Translations under genes and position numbers: made by a program
Source: Lactarius indigo
Taxonomy: Eukaryota; Basidiomycota; Agaricomycetes; Russulales; Russulaceae
Direction: 5' to 3'
NCBI GenBank assembly: GCA_025766275.1
Contig: JAFKAC010000002.1
Span: forward strand, 1,426,001 to 1,490,000
Length of the DNA stretch: 64,000 bases
Notes under the pieces: model-generated
Seen by the model: the letters and a program-made list of their open reading frames with translations, nothing else
Databases searched by the model: none
Told to the model about the DNA's origin: nothing
In this document: piece by piece, positions 39,886-52,369 of the stretch
Layout: the number at the start of each line of letters is the position of its first letter
Position numbering within the stretch: position 1 is the stretch's first letter

Positions 39886-42444
39886 CTAACACCCCGAACT
39901 ATTCAAAAAATGTCCTGATCCAGGGAACAATGCCGACTCCGCCATGCCCTCCTCTTCATCACCCTCTTCGCTGTGCTTGCCAGTCGAAGCCGAGAGGGAG
40001 GATCCGACATCGTACCCCCCTTGAACCACCGCATCGTTTGCGCCGCGCGCATCCCCTGGCTCTGGCTCAGGCTCCGGATCCAGATCAGGCAAGAATGGGT
40101 CCAACTCGCTGCTCTCTTGTCGCCGTAGCATGTGCGCTGTATGTTGCCGTCCTGACGCTTGTAGTTGCGTTTGCGGAGGTAAGGGTAGACGTGAATGCGT
40201 CGGACGGGGATGGCGCAATCCGGCTTCTAGGTCGACATGGAAGGCAGTCGGGCTGAGTTCAGGCGACGATTCCGGGGAGACAATGCCTTCGACGCGCTGC
40301 GAGATTGGTTGTGGTGCATGAGGCGCCGATGGGGGCGCAGGCTGGGGACGATGTACGCGCGTTTGTTGCTGTCTTTGTTGTTGCTGCGACTGTTGCTGAC
40401 GTCGCGAATTGTATTCAAACTATAGAAAGCGCGATGGTGAGTAGTGCACAGAAGAAGAAAATAGCTGCGTACCAGCTCGAACACCTCAGCACGACGCCGG
40501 TCTCCGGTTTCCTTATCGATACAGTAACACAAATACAACGTATCCGCGCTGATCGAACTCTTGTAAAAATGAAAAATAACCAAAGGCAGTGGGGAATCAC
40601 GTACGTATCAGAGACAAGTCCCACACAAAACAAGCCAACCAGTGCAGTGACAGTACCGGCGAGAAGTGAGGCTCCAAGCGCCTGATCTGGGGCCGCAAGT
40701 GTATGCGCGACGAACAAGTACGTGATCAACGAGAACGGTAGCGTCAGGCTCAGCGGTGCGATCTTCAGTAGTGTCAACGGGACTGAATAGTACTGGTCAG
40801 ATCGCCATGATTCCTAGTGGCAAGCAATACGAAACGTACCCTCCGACTTGAAGTTCTTCTTGAACCGACCTGCACCGCTCTCTGCACTCGCCACGAGGGC
40901 CCTCGCGCGACGTGCGCTCACCCAAAATCCTTCACCGGTGATCCCGACGTATACAAGCGCGTACTTGCTCAAACTACCCGCTGCGTCCTCGAGGTAACTC
41001 GCTGCAAAGAGTAAGGGTCCAGTATACATGCGAAGCGCGATAGGAAGATACACCGGCACACGCCGGAGGAAGACGGTGAAAAGGAGGAGCACGCGCGTGA
41101 GAGTAAGGAGGAGACCCGCAAGCGCAATACTCCCGAGAGAGGGCTGTGACGCCCTATAAAGCGAGGCGTGTATCCTGTGCGTGTCCATCGGAGGTGGTGG
41201 AGAGGCATCGGGACTGATGTCGTTCGTTAGGGCCCTGATGTTGTAGAAGGAATGTATTAGTTGAACTTACTTGGCAAAGTACCAGGCGGCGATAACGCCA
41301 GTCGTTGTTACGCGCAATAAACCGCGTGAGACAGCCCACGTCCACAACCACATCGAAAGAGTTCCACCGATCGCCCAGTTTGCCCATCCGCGTAGGTGCC
41401 ACTCAACTCCCGAACTCGGAGGAGTAGGCTTGTATCCGACGAGGAGCAGACGGAAAATAAGTGTCGCGAAGGGGATGGACAAGAGGAGAGTAGCAAGTAG
41501 AACCGTGGGCGACAGAATGAGTAACAGGGGATGTGAAGTGAGGAGTCGGGTTGTAAGTGTGAGTACGGCAGAGGTCGTGTGAATCTTCTGTGGTAATGTC
41601 AAGAGGCGCCGACCTGTGATAAGCGCTAGCGCGAGGGGCACAAGCGAGAAAAGACGCAAGCTAAAGGCGAGGATGTCAGTGACCCAGTCGCGTAAGAGGC
41701 GCTGATTCAGAGGCTTACCCCCAAGTTTCACCCCAAGTGGGTACCGTGTCACCATCCCACATGAAACTCCCGGTAAATGCCCAAATGGAGGAAATCAAGA
41801 GGGTTGCGGGGACAAAGACGCTCGTGCCAACGACAACGGGCTTGACAAATACCCGCAGAAGGAGGATGTGGGCATATGATACCGCGGCACTAGTGAATGT
41901 CAATATCACAAGAAGAGGTACGGTATGAAGGAATGTAGTGTAGGGAAAACTGCGTGGAGTCGAGGAAGGTTTGTGAGTAAGGAAGAGGGCAAGAAAGGAG
42001 GAGAAGACGCATATCGACAACCCTGTCAACCAGAGAGATGTCCAAACCGGATCATGAAACTTTCGACGGGAACGAGCGGACATGTGACGCGGGTCAGGGA
42101 GGGAAAAGAGGTCGATTGGACGGGTCTGGCCATCACGAGGAAGTAAGGACTGGGTGAGAGATAATGAAAGTGGGGGAGGAGGGGGAGGCGATGGTGTGAA
42201 CGCAGCGCGTGATTTGGGAGGTGGTAATGGGGGGTCCTCATCGAGTTCGGAAGAGGAGGGGGATGGTGATCTGAGCTGTGTAGGTTGGTGTGCGAGCCAA
42301 CCCCTGCTCTGTTCTGAAGGTGCGTGTGAAGATCCAAGGAGGCGAGCGGAGGCCTGCTGGGTACTGGGAACCTGGATCCACCTCATCTAGACGAAGATAG
42401 GGATCATCTCCGTCATCAGGGACGTCCCTACGGGTATTGGCCAT
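39886..42444 (-). CDS. CTL/Pns1-type (SLC44-like) membrane transporter
   Basis: Polytopic plasma-membrane protein of the choline-transporter-like family. The N-terminal cytosolic region (MANTRRDVPDDGDDPYLRL...) is Pro/Ser-rich. The first membrane segment follows KFHDPVWTSLWLTGLSICVF, then about nine more hydrophobic segments. The family signature ALVYVGITGEGFWVSARRAR (about 40.9-41.0 kb) and LFCVGLVSDT...DTLYLCYCIDKETGDRRR (about 40.5-40.65 kb) are clear. The tail has a Gln-rich tract (Q-repeats near 40.4 kb) and acidic Pro/Glu repeats, and ends with TAG 39886-39888, 190 bp upstream of the MCM7 start on the same strand. An apparent +1 slip separates the start codon from the rest between about 42,270 and 42,385. 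Substrate specificity cannot be read from the sequence. Confidence 0.85.
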
Positions 42445-43858
42445 GGTGGTAAGCCCGGACGTGTTCCCACTTGTGCGGAGGTGAGGGTCGCCCCCATCAT
42501 CGAGATCAGAATCGTTTCCTCTATGCGCGTGACCTGAACTGTGCGGGGAGCCAGTCGTCGGTAGAGAAAGAAAAAAAGAGGGGTTGTTCTGATGTTAATG
42601 AAGTAGCACCACCGGGGCTCCTTTGACGATTGAGGAACTGCGACGCGTAGGCCGCAAATGAAGATGTCATGAATGCAGAGGAATGAAAAGATATTGGGTG
42701 CGTGCGGTCTTAAAGGTGCATGGAATCGAGACCAAGAGCCAAATATGTGAATGTGGACGGTGACGCAGGCAGACAAACTGGGCGGGTCGAGTCGACACTC
42801 CGGTTTACGCAACTCCGTGAGAATGTTTTTCTTGACTCGTATAAAACACAGCCATATCCTGGACAATGCCCATCTGGCCTATAAAGCTTCCAGTCTAGGT
42901 ACAGACTTGACTCTCATACAAGCTAAATGTACGTTAAACAATGAAGGTCCGGCGAAGATGGGAATAAAGTACTGCTCTCATGTGAACTCCGTGGTGGTAG
43001 TACCTGCAATCTGCTTCGCTATCTCCGTCAACCATCTCGAGGGTGCACGTGGGATGAGATTCTGGTGACGCTCCCCGCATCGGCAATCATATTGGGAAAC
43101 ATCCATTATGAACGCGCAGCGATGGTTACTTCTAGCCACGTGTACGCCTTCACTTTCTCATATAGCGACTTGAAATTGCACGAAATCCCTTTCAGAGCGT
43201 CCTACTCCAGCTCCAGTTGTACCTACGGGCTCCTACAAGTTCTTATGCGGACCGCTATTCTATCACAAAAAATATGGGTGCTCCCAATGTCCCGTAGCAC
43301 TGCTACCCTTGGATAGCTTAAGTGATTTGGAGAACCTCCGTGCAGTAAGCGCCCCCCCCCCCCCTTGCGCGAACGAGGTAACAAGAAAATCGGAATAATA
43401 ATCGAATCGAGACCCCCGTCGGGCTCTTTACTAGTGACGCTTGTTCGGAGCTTCGGAACTTTAGAGCTGGACGACTGCCAAAACAGAAGAGCATCATGCC
43501 TTTACCCGGGTGTCGACTCTGGCCGATTCCTGCATCCGGCATTCGAAAGAGGCAATCCTGGGATTTCGGAAAGGTGACACACTTGCAGCAGGTTCGGCAT
43601 CTTGTCAACCAAAACAACCGCTGTGGAAAGACTGACCAACCAGACAGATTTTATTGTACCCGTGTCGTGAATAGGCCTAGGCCTATTTTTTCCCCTTCCG
43701 GATTAGTATTCCGCACGCATGCAACGTGACAAAGAGGCGGACACGCTACTGTAAGTGTAGTATGTATGACTTGGAAAAGTGGCACTGACTCACATTGGCT
43801 GCGTAGCGTGTATGTAAGCCCCGAGCTTCATCCCGGCTCCCGACTCCCGATGTGGGTC
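42445..43858. other. intergenic region between CTL and the retrotransposon cluster
   Basis: No supported gene. Presumably contains the CTL promoter (42,445 onward on the minus strand). Around 43,353-43,366 is an uninterrupted run of about 14 C. Short frames in this stretch lack family similarity. The Gypsy cluster starts at 43,859. Confidence 0.5.
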
Positions 43859-44107
43859 TGTGATGTCGCTCACGTTGTGACAAATAAGACTGATGTCGCG
43901 GCAAAATGAGCAAGAGAATTCTGCTCTTATTGGATAATACTATGGCGCTTAAGTAGCCTTGAGGGGCTTCTTGGCGCTTACATGTTCTGTTACTATTACG
44001 AGCCTACTTTGTACGCTAATTGGTGGAAGCAAGCGGATACAGAGTCGAGTCATTCAGAGTCACGGGGACTTGTGATGAGTCACATGTGACCGAACCAGTT
44101 CACAACA
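43859..44107 (-). repeat. element 1 LTR (3' LTR in element orientation)
   Basis: 249 bp, TGTGATGTCG...TTCACAACA on the plus strand. Differs from 49,491-49,739 only at GTACGC/GTATGC and AACCAG/AACCGG, both CpG transitions. Confidence 0.95.
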
Positions 44108-44126
44108 TCACCCCTTCCTTATCCCC
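44108..44126 (-). other. element 1 polypurine tract
   Basis: On the minus strand GGGGATAAGGAAGGGGTGA immediately precedes the 3' LTR start TGTTGTG, the expected place for the plus-strand primer. Confidence 0.8.
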
Positions 44127-44264
44127 TGTGACTCCCGTACAGGCAGCAGCGGGAAATCATATCGTACCACAATCCTTCACATCCTTTTTTCTTCCCTCTT
44201 TATTCTTGTTTTTCTTTTCTTTAGAGTCACATCATCAAGACTGGGAAAAACTTGGAACCTGTTA

Positions 44265-47200
44265 TCAAACCATGTCGGAACTTGAACGCGCTTTCTTTGT
44301 TTTTCTTATTTGTTTTTCTTGAAACTGTGAGTCCTTTTTCATCAACCCCGGGCTAGCGAACCATAACGATACTGACGAGTCTTGCGAAGGAAAATACTTT
44401 CGAAGTCGATTTCGATTATAAAGGTGTCGTAGAACATATCCGTTTTGTGTTTGAAGCTGAACGACATTCTTATCAGTGATATCGCGGACCACAAAGGGGC
44501 CGTCCCACCGTGGATGTAGCTTTGTTCCTGCTTCGTGTCTTCTCAACACAAGATCTCCAACGTCCAGGGGTCTTTCTTGATACATCTCATCCCTTTTCTC
44601 AGCTTCTCGTACCATTCGCTGTTCGGCTCTTGCGGTCGCTTCTTCCCGGTACTGTGTAAGATCCGGAATGTGTTCGAGCCGACATTCTTGTAGGAACTCA
44701 ATTTCTCGGTCCGTAGGATACCTTTGGACACAGTCTTGAACCCTTTCATTTGGTAAGCGTGGTTCCTTTCCATACATTAGGAAGTACGGAGACACACCAG
44801 TGGACGAGCTCGGGTGTGCACGGTGCGCCAGTAGGGCATCTGGTAAGTACTGATCCCATTGACTTTGCTTTTGGGGCGCTGTCATCCGTGCTAACATCTG
44901 AGTCAGTACGTCGTTGAACTTTTCCAGACGACCGTTTGTCTGAGGATGATACGGAGTGGTGTGTCGGTGAGTGATCTCGAACCGTCGTAACATGTTTTGG
45001 ATCAGGTACCCCATGAACTCTTCGCCATTATCTGTCAGAAGCGTCGCGGGTTTCCCATACGTCGTCATGATGTACCTCAACATCTCCACTACAGCCTCCT
45101 GCGAGCGACATGGGATGGCGTGCGCTATCGTCCAGTCGGAACCCAGATCCATGGCGGTAAGAATATACTGGTTTCCTTTCTGTGTTCTTGGGAGCGGTCC
45201 CACAAAATCCATCACCCAGGCATCAGCAATATCCGCGTGAGCGATAGGATGAAGTGGTTGCAGGGCGGTCGGCTCCCTCTTCGTGAACTGACAGGAATTA
45301 CAGGTACGTATTATTTCTTCGACCAGGTCGTGTGCGTAGGGGATGTGGAAACGAGTGCGTAGGGCCACGACCATGGTATGTGTCCCGAGGTGTCCTAAAT
45401 CTTCGTGAAGCTGACGAACGGCGTTCTTCGCTTCCTCGGGGGACGTAGGTACTTCAACGTCGATGTCGACCCCCCATTGATTCTTGATCCTTCGCGCCAG
45501 TTGATCCCCAATCAGGAGGTAAGTACCATTTCCTACGGTTCTCGGTTCTTTTCCTTGCTGAAGTTCCTCCTTGTATTTGGCATAGATACGCAGGATTTCT
45601 TCTTGCGGGGTACGACACTTCATAGGGTCCATCACTCCCGCGAAAAGCGGCTTCAACGTGCTTTCCTCTGGTACGTCTTGATGTCCCTTCCGTCGTGATA
45701 GAGCGTCCGCCGCGAGCTGGTTCTTTCCAGGTCTGTATATTATTTCCACATTGAAGTGTGCGATGTCATCCGCAAAGCGGGCCAGGCGATGTCCCAAGTG
45801 TTTTTGCGTCAGAAAGTGCTTTAAGGATTCGTGATCTGTACGTACGAGCACTGGAGATCCTTCGATGTATCCGCGCCATTTCTGCAACGTGTATACCACC
45901 GCGAGCATTTCTCTTTCTTGGGCTGAATATCTTTGTTCCATTTGGGTCATCCGTCGCGATTCGAAGGCAATTGGTCGTAAGTCTTTGTCCTTAAAATCGA
46001 ACCGTTCCTTTTGCTTACTTGTGTCTTTCCCCCCAATCAACTTCTTGAAAGCGTCCCGGCTTTGTTGTAACACTGCTCCAATACAGTTTCCAGACACGTC
46101 TGTGTCGATAACGAAGAGGTGCCAGGGCGTTGGGTGGACGAGTAAGTCAGCGGACGTGAGTCGTTCTTTGAGTCGTTGCATCGCTAGCTCACATTCTTCG
46201 TTCCATTTTATCGGTGATCCCCTGCGTGGGCTTCCTTCGAGCAGCTTGTAAAGTGGCCCGGCCTCCTTCGCAAAACCCTGGATAAATCGTCGATAGTATC
46301 CGGCGATATTGAGGAACCTGCGCACCTCTGTTATGGTCGAGCAGGAGGGCCATTTTAGGATGGCGTCGATTTTGTCGGGATTTGGCCGCATCCCTTCGCC
46401 TGAAGCTATGTGACCAAGGTATAAGATGTTGGGTTGTCCCCACTTACATTTCTCCTCATTTAGGACCAACCCTTCCTCTTTCAGCGCCGCGATCACCGCT
46501 AGGACGTTTGCAACATGCTGTTCCTCCGTCCTTGAGAAGATGATGATGTCATCCAGGTAGACCATGGCGCAGCGGTCTATGAATTCCCTGAGAATATCGT
46601 TCATCATATTCTGAAACGTTGCGGGGGCATTTGTGAGGCCAAATGGCATTACACGGAACTGGTAGTGTCCGTATCGACAGGTAAATGCCGTTTTCTCTTT
46701 TGCATCGTCCGTGAGCCTCACCTGCCAGTATCCAGAGCGTAAGTCCAGACTAGTGAAGAACTTTGCTCCTGCGAGGTTTTGGTACGACTCGTCTATTCGT
46801 GGGAGAGGGTATGCGTTTGGTTTCATTAGTTGGTTCAGGGCTCGGTAGTCGACGCAGATCCTCGGCATACCGTCTTTCTTCAGTACTGGGAGGAGCAGGG
46901 CTGACCAGGGTGATTCAGACGGTTCGATGACCCCTTCCTTTGTTCCTTCATCGATGAAGCGTTTGATTGCTTTGTGTTCTAGGGGAGTCAACGGACGTCC
47001 GTACTTCTTGATTGGCTTTGCATCTCCTACATCAATATTGTGGTCCCATCTGCAGGGTGGAGGAAATCCCACCTTTCCTCGGAATACTTCAGGTACCGTC
47101 CTTTTCACGATTTCCTTCAATCGTTCTCTGAATGTATTCTTCTGTAGCTTGGTTTCTTTTGTCGACGGCGTCGTGGATGATGTCGTCGTACTTCCTTGCG

Positions 47201-49274
47201 CCGCGTAGGTTGACTCCGCGTTGTTGTCCTTGTTCGCTTGGACGCAGTATAGCGATGTTCCCTGATCTACCTCCGCACGCTTAGGTCTAAGTCGCCAAAC
47301 GAGTTTAGCAAGGCCTTTTGGTACACGCATCTTTTCTCCGCGTACTAACGGTTTGATCTTGAAACGTGTGTCGCTTGTGGGGTCCGTGAGGTTGTAGGAG
47401 TCGTCCTTCCAATTCGGTGAGGCCTCATATTTCTTCAACCATCCTCGACCTAGTAGCAAGTCGTATCTGAACTGGCTCTCATTGTCTAGGACATAGGCAA
47501 GGCATTTAGTAACGATCCCTCCGATTTTCAAGGCGAAGCGCGCGAATGCTGAAGTAGTCGTACGTCCCGCGCCGACTATTTCGCGTGGAGTTATCTCGAA
47601 GATTTGTGCACTCGCTTGCTGAGCCTTTTGTTTCGTAATATAGTTTGCTTCGGCGCCCGTGTCTAGGATCATTCGCACCAAGGTAAAACTGGCGGCGTCA
47701 ATTGGGGTCGTCGCTCTCGGCGGTCCCACCTGCACCACGTATACCAGTAAGTTTGGACTGTTCACGGCAAACGCTGCTAACAGGCTTTCTGGACTGTCAC
47801 TCGGTTCAGGTGTGGGCATCGGAGGGACGAGATTTAGACCGGGCTGCCACTCTTCGTCGGTAGCCTTGAAGTTGTATATCTCTTCTATCTCTCCCTCCTC
47901 TAACGCCCCTCCGTTCTCCGGATCGTCTTCTTCTCCTTCGGCATCTTCCTCGGCTTCCTCAATGGCTTGGAACTGACTTTGCTGGGCAGCCTCTAGCTTC
48001 TGCCACAGGCTCTGGACGAGATCTGTTTGCATAAATTGGGGAAGTGGGTATGTCGGCTGCGGATAGTATAGTGTTGGGGACTTTCCTTGGGGATACTGTA
48101 ACTCGGGGGTTTCGGGTTGCGCTTCTTCCTCTTCCTCATGTACCCCGACTTCAGCTTTGTCGAACAGGTGGAGTTGGGACGGGCGAACCGTCCAGTCACC
48201 GGTACGTGATTGATTCTGTACTACGCGCCGAGGTTTCTTACAGTCCCGGGCTAGATGCCCCATCAAGTTACAGTTGAAGCATCGCGGGCCCACTGGAACT
48301 CTTTGTGAGTTACGCACGGCCATCATGACATCCAAGTCCATTGGTTCTGCCACTGGACTGGAGGGGGCGGAGGTCATCGCATACGGGAGTGTGGTTGGCG
48401 GGTGAGAGAACGGGGATGGAGATGGGCAAGGGCGCTTCTGTCCTTGTATGGGTAGCATTGGGCTGGCTGCACTTCGGGTCACTCTCTGCAAGCTTGCCCA
48501 GTGTCGGGCTGCGGTGTAAACCGTCGCCATCGCAGTGTCTTGCTGACGATACAGCTGCATATGAAGTTCAGGCAGTAGTCCTCTCGTGAAGAGGTACTTT
48601 CGGTCGTCGAAGGCCATCTTGGACATTGGAATCTGGATCTCAATACCCTGGAATAGGCGGATATATTGATCCATATTCCCATGATACATGATTCTGTGTA
48701 AGTGTGAGCGCAGTTCGTTCAGTCACGCAGGGGGCTCAAAATGATTCAGCAGCTTGGGCTTCAAGTCGTCCCAGTGTGGCGCTTGGTGATTGTTCTCAGT
48801 GCGAACTGCCTGGTACCATCCCAGAGCTTGCTCGCGAAAATAGGGGGCGATCGCTACCGTCCAGCGATCCTTTGGGTGGTTTATGTCACGCAGCGCGTCT
48901 TTGGCCGTATTGAGCCAGGCCTGTAAGTTCTCGCCTCCTTTTCCCGCATAAGGCTGTAGTGAGAGGCGAGGAGGTCCTGTACGGACGGGAGAAGCTGGCG
49001 TTGGAGCTGGCGCTTGGGCTGGTTGGGTTTGTTGGTTAGCATGGTTCTGGAGTACCGTCACCTGTGTTTCTACCATGGATACTCGCTGATGTAAATTGTG
49101 CAGCATCCCGTGGATAGCTTGCAAGGCGTCGGTCGAAGGCGGGCCCGTCATCATAACAGGTGGAGAGTGGGTGGGGTCTCCAGCCGGATTCCCTGTCGCA
49201 TCGGGCTGGTCAGGATTCATAGAGACGTGTAAGGTGCTATCACAAGTAAGATACGGGGGTTTATCTCTGCGCAA
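44265..49274 (-). pseudogene. element 1 gag-pol, one in-frame TGA
   Basis: One continuous frame from 49274 to TGA 44265-44267, broken only by TGA at 48723-48725. The first 183 codons are the gag N-terminal half (WLNTAKDALRDINHPKDRW, WYQAV). After the TGA come the rest of gag, the zinc knuckle CFNCNLMGHLARDC (about 48.24-48.28 kb), aspartic protease ILDTGAEANYI (47.65 kb), reverse transcriptase with YLDDIIIFS (46.55 kb), RNase H DTDVSGNCIGAV (46.1 kb), integrase zinc motif HEDLGHLGTH...CNSC, and a D,D,E core with VMDFVGPL, LTDNGEEF and HPQTNGRLEKF (44.9-45.2 kb). The end is HPRWDGPFVV-type sequence, not a chromodomain. In element 2 the residue at the TGA position is coded, so this stop is a mutation and not a recoding signal. 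Confidence 0.9.
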
Positions 49275-49475
49275 CTAATCAGCTACGCGAGTCTTCGAGT
49301 GTGGTGCGTTTTGACGGCTGACCAGTAACTGGGTCAGTATAATGGCGCTCTTAGAGCGTAGTTTCGGAGGTACCTTTTTGATAAGATAGAGTCGACTTGA
49401 GGCCTAAGGTTCTGACTAAAGACAAGCGCTTGTGTTCGTTTCTAACTGTCGGGTGTGAGTTTTGTCTGAAAAGCC

Positions 49476-49495
49476 TCACACTTGATCAAGTGTGA
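49476..49495. other. 20-bp perfect palindrome at element 1 5' LTR border
   Basis: TCACACTTGATCAAGTGTGA; its right-hand five bases are the first five of the LTR and the rest is internal sequence. It occupies the usual primer-binding position. The same 20 bp recur at 63,412-63,431 in element 2. Confidence 0.85.
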
Positions 49496-49739
49496 TGTCG
49501 CTCACGTTGTGACAAATAAGACTGATGTCGCGGCAAAATGAGCAAGAGAATTCTGCTCTTATTGGATAATACTATGGCGCTTAAGTAGCCTTGAGGGGCT
49601 TCTTGGCGCTTACATGTTCTGTTACTATTACGAGCCTACTTTGTATGCTAATTGGTGGAAGCAAGCGGATACAGAGTCGAGTCATTCAGAGTCACGGGGA
49701 CTTGTGATGAGTCACATGTGACCGAACCGGTTCACAACA
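49491..49739 (-). repeat. element 1 LTR (5' LTR in element orientation)
   Basis: 249 bp, partner of 43,859-44,107. Followed after four bases (TCCG) by the first LTR of element 2. Confidence 0.95.
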
Positions 49740-49743
49740 TCCG

Positions 49744-50028
49744 TGTGATGTCGCCCACCTCCGTGTGACTTTGGATGACTAATGATTTGTGACGGCAGGG
49801 AAAATGGGCGAGAGAATTCTGTGATTCCAGTCGCAAACTCACTGTTTAAATACATGAGCTACTACGCTTGCGCGTCGTGCTGACGCGGCCCTCTCCTATT
49901 CCTACAGGAGCATATCTGAGACATGAGAAGGGAAACAATCTCGGAATACCTATAATACACAGGCTTGCGCGTCGTCTTAATAATATCCGCGAGTCACAGG
50001 TTAACGGATGAGTCATGTGTTCACAACA
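49744..50028 (-). repeat. element 2 LTR (3' LTR in element orientation)
   Basis: 285 bp, TGTGATGTCGCCC...TTCACAACA. Six differences from 63,427-63,711, all transitions explicable by CpG loss. Shares its termini, but little else, with the element 1 LTR. Confidence 0.95.
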
Positions 50029-50156
50029 TCACCCCGTTGTCAGTCTCTTGTGACTCCTGTCACAATCAGGAAGAGAGAATATCGAAAACCGAAAATGGAT
50101 ACCGTAACGCAAACACACAACCAAACAATCTGGATGCGGAAGGAGGCGAAATATTT

Positions 50157-52369
50157 TTATCGGAGGCTGGAAGATCCCGGAACATTTTTTTGTTGTTTTT
50201 GTCTTCGCATCGCTGCCATGTCCTTCTTTTGCAGATCGGAACTTGCAAACCACAAGGCACTTTGAGAACGGGAAGATGGAAAATATCGCTGGAGTCTGGT
50301 ACCGTTATACAGATTCTTGAGGATGTAACCATGTCGCGTCTGCAGCTGGTAAGTGTTCTTATCAGTAACGTCCCGAATGATGAACGGACCATCCCAGCGC
50401 GGATGGAGTTTCGTACCGGCTTCATGCTGCCTCTTCACCAGATCTCCAATACCAAGCCCTTTTTCATGGTATTGGTCTTCTCACTGGGATGCTTCTTTTT
50501 CCAGTTGGGACGCTGCTCGATCGTCGGCTTCTTGGCGGAAGCGAGCCAAATTTTGAACATGCTCCAGCCATCGGTGCTGGAGGAAGCCAATTTCCTCGTC
50601 TATCAGATTATGTTGGAACACCTCGAAGATCCTTTCGCTTGGTAAGCGTGCTTCTCTTCCGTATGTCAGAAAGAAAGGTGACACACCTGTAGATGAACTG
50701 GTATGCGCTCGATGGGCCAGTAGCGCGTCGGGGAGTAGTTCATCCCACTGATTCTGTTTTTGGGGGGCGGTCATTTTTGCTAACATCTGCGTCAGGATGT
50801 CATTAAATTTCTCGAGCCTCCCATTGGTCTGAGGGTGATAAGGCGAGGTGCGTAAGTGTTGTATCTCAAGCCGGCGCAGCATGTTCTCCATGTCGTAAGA
50901 CAGGAACTCTGCGCCGTTGTCGGTGAGGACGCTAATGGGTTTCCCATAAGTGTAGATGATGTAACGGAGCATGTCAACAACAGCGTCGCTCGAGCGCTGA
51001 GGTATGGCTTGGGCAATGGTCCAGTCAGTTCCCAAGTCCATTGCCGTAAGCAAGTACTTGTTGCCTCTCATTGTCTTCGGGAGCGGACCCACGAAGTCGA
51101 AGGCCCACGCATTGCCAGCATCAACCCTCGGGATGGGATGAAGAGGTTGCAGGGACGCGGGTTCTCGGTGAGTGAATTGGCATTGCTCACAGGTCTTCAG
51201 TGTGCGCTCAACGATCTCTTGTGCATACGGAATGTTTACTCGCGTCCTGAGCGCGGCCAAGATAGCCTTTACCCCCAGGTGTCCTAGTTCTTGATGAATC
51301 GTCTGCACCTTTTCTTCAGCTACTTCTTGTGTCGTAGGGACTTCCACTACGACTTCCTCTCCCCACCTATTCGTGATCTTCTTGCACAAGGCGTCACCGT
51401 TCAAGAGGTACGTTCCATTTCCTACTGCCAGCGGTTCTTCGCCCTGCTGAAGGCGTCGCTTGTACTCGGCAAACGTTCTGAAGATGGGACTACGATCCTT
51501 CGCAACATCTTTGAACGGGTTCAGGGGAGCGGCAAAGAGCGGAACAGGGGTTTCAGAATCTGGTATGTCCTGGTGCCCTTTCCTGCGTGACAGTGCGTCT
51601 GCGACGAGTTGATGTCTTCCGGGCCTATAGATGATTTCAACGTCAAAGTGAGCGATATCATCCACGAAGCACGCAAGATGGCGACCAAGATTCTTCTGCG
51701 TTAGGAAGTACTTGAGGGATTCATGATCGGTGCGTACAAGAATTGGTGATCCCTCAATATAACCTCTCCATTTGTGTAGCGCATAGACGATCGCGAGCAT
51801 TTCTCTTTCTTGCGCGGAGTACCTTTGTTCGGTAGGCGTCATGCGCCGTGATTCGAAGGCGATAGGCCGTAAGTCTTTTTCCTTAAATTTGAAACGCTCT
51901 TTTTGCTCACCAGCCTCTTTCCCCTTCTTTATTTCAGCGGACAGGTCGTAAGTCTGCTGAAGTACAGTGCCAATACATTCTCCGGAGGCATCCGTGTCTA
52001 TCACGAATAGCCGCCAAGGCGTCGGGTGGATGAGTAAATCGGCGGAGGTTAGTGCGTCCTTTAAGTGTTTCATCGCCAACTCACAATCGTTGTCCCATTG
52101 AATAGGTGTTCCGCGATGTGGGCTTCCCTCCAACAGCTTATACATCGGACCGGCAGTCTTCGCAAAACCTCGTATGAAACGACAGTAGTACCCAGCAACA
52201 TTCAAGAAGCCGCATACTTCAGAAATTGTGGTGCATGAAGGCCACTTCAAAATTGCGTCGACTTTTTCCGGATTCGTCCGAAGACCTTCCCCAGATGCTA
52301 TGTGACCCAGGTACAGTATAAAGGGGCAACCCCACGTACATTTCTTTTCGTTCAGGATGAGACCATGCC
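50157..52369 (-). pseudogene. element 2 pol, C-terminal part
   Basis: Continues the reverse transcriptase begun at 60,263. Contains the RT connection region (LYLGHIASGEGLRTNPEKVD), RNase H DTDASGECIGTVL (about 51.98 kb), integrase zinc motif HQELGHLGVKAI...CEQC and core motifs AFDFVGPLPK, LTDNGAEF and HPQTNGRLEKF. An in-frame TGA at 50481-50483 interrupts it; the same frame continues with GDLVKRQHEAGTKLHPRWDG to TAA 50157-50159. The protein is about 50-60% similar to element 1 pol by eye. Confidence 0.88.
52365..52369. repeat. element 3 target-site duplication, left
   Basis: ATGCC directly before the element 3 LTR; repeated at 60,258-60,262 directly after it. Confidence 0.92.

Larger units (their letters stand above)
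43859..49739 (-). mobile_element. Ty3/Gypsy LTR retrotransposon 1 (5.9 kb)
   Basis: Bounded by two 249-bp LTRs (43,859-44,107 and 49,491-49,739) that differ at two positions. Transcribed leftward; gag-pol lies in one frame broken by one TGA. A polypurine tract precedes the 3' LTR. The 5-bp or 4-bp flanks do not match (GGGTC on the left; TCCG then element 2 on the right), so the expected target duplication is missing. No chromodomain seen. Confidence 0.94.
49744..52369 (-). mobile_element. Ty3/Gypsy LTR retrotransposon 2, 3' part (split by nested element)
   Basis: The outer element of the nest spans 49,744-63,711 and is interrupted by element 3. This part carries the 285-bp LTR, the pol C-terminus, integrase, RNase H and the end of the reverse transcriptase. 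The flanking TCCG at 49,740-49,743 is repeated at 63,712-63,715, a 4-bp target duplication. Removing element 3 and one ATGCC copy rejoins the pol frame exactly. Confidence 0.94.

Noticed and set aside
48723..48725. TGA in element 1 as programmed stop-codon readthrough between gag and pol
   Set aside because: It lies inside gag before the zinc knuckle, and element 2 codes through the same place. A nonsense mutation is simpler.
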